DNA of 11,754 nt from Akkermansiaceae bacterium UBA3385 (GTDB taxonomy: Bacteria > Verrucomicrobiota > Verrucomicrobiia > Verrucomicrobiales > Akkermansiaceae), in the NCBI GenBank assembly GCA_002358905.1, contig DEPT01000037.1, positions 1 through 11,754 on the forward strand. Direction: 5' to 3'. This document shows, one piece after another, positions 11,498 through 11,754 of the stretch. Below the pieces are notes generated by a model that ran no database searches, had not been told where the DNA came from, and worked only from the letters and a program-made list of their open reading frames with translations. A program made the position numbers and the translations under genes. Each line of letters starts with the position of its first letter. Position 1 is the first letter of the stretch.

Positions 11498-11754
11498 ATG
11501 GCCAAAGAATCATTCCAGCGCACCAAGCCCCACGTGAACGTGGGTACGATCGGTCACGTTGACCATGGCAAGACTTCCCTCACCGCTGCAATTACCAAGG
11601 TTCTTGCAGATCGCGGTATGGCTGAAGCCCGTGCTTACGATCAGATCGACGGCGCCCCCGAAGAACGCGAGCGTGGTATTACCATTTCTACCGCTCACGT
11701 TGAGTACGAGACCGAGCAGCGTCACTACGCTCACGTTGACTGCCCCGGTCACGC
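11498..11754 (+). CDS. tuf: Elongation factor Tu, N-terminal part (runs off the window)
   Basis: EF-Tu carries aminoacyl-tRNA to the ribosome using GTP. The first 85 residues are present. MAKESFQRTKPHVNVGTIGH opens with the family signature, and GHVDHGKT (19-26) is the P-loop. RGITI (59-63) is the effector or switch region with the conserved Thr62, and DCPGH (81-85) is the G3 motif. The reading frame is open to the window edge, and about 310 residues are missing on the right. The leader before the ATG is A/T-rich (TTAAATTAAAATT) and has no Shine-Dalgarno sequence, notable for what is normally one of the most abundant proteins. It is co-transcribed with the upstream tRNA-Thr. In many bacteria tRNA-Trp, secE, nusG and rplK follow, and that should be expected beyond the edge. 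Confidence 0.98.
   Translation, partial: MAKESFQRTKPHVNVGTIGHVDHGKTSLTAAITKVLADRGMAEARAYDQIDGAPEERERGITISTAHVEYETEQRHYAHVDCPGH

Overview
The window looks like a chromosomal segment of a Gram-negative, outer-membrane bacterium, most likely a verrucomicrobium close to Akkermansia. This rests on the general look of the proteins, the near absence of Shine-Dalgarno sequences, the mid-50s G+C coding style and the ExbB/ExbD/TPR layout. It is an inference and not a database match. Almost every protein has a signal peptide, a lipobox or membrane segments, so the region is devoted mainly to the cell envelope.

Layout. (1) 1-362: a 61-aa candidate lipoprotein gene with its own terminator. (2) 411-1493: a compact secreted alkaline phosphatase of the PhoA family, with a promoter almost touching the start codon. 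(3) 1553-8153: the centrepiece, a five-gene rightward cluster: exbB, two divergent exbD genes, a 1133-residue exported TPR protein and a 332-residue exported helical protein. It ends at a strong terminator, with a hairpin and a C8 tract after exbB and a terminator-like hairpin after the second exbD. (4) 8182-8667: a GNAT acetyltransferase. (5) 8736-9824: a lipoprotein with a decapeptide-repeat acidic tail, with a near-consensus promoter and a terminator. (6) 9843-10601: truA, tRNA pseudouridine synthase. (7) 10650-11183, minus strand: a cysteine-rich exported Sel1-repeat protein, convergent with truA. (8) 11268-11754: a strong promoter with an A/T-rich upstream element driving tRNA-Thr(GGU) and tuf (EF-Tu), which runs off the right edge.

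How the genes fit together. ExbB and ExbD form a proton-driven inner-membrane motor that normally works on TonB, TolA or a similar periplasmic partner. No TonB, TolA, TolB or Pal is encoded here. Instead, two exported helical-repeat proteins follow the motor genes. The simplest reading is a motor with a dedicated periplasmic TPR scaffold. The other genes are separate transcription units. The translation-related genes (truA, tRNA-Thr, tuf) are conserved housekeeping genes.

No insertion sequence, CRISPR array, phage gene or origin is visible. No gap exceeds 300 bases.
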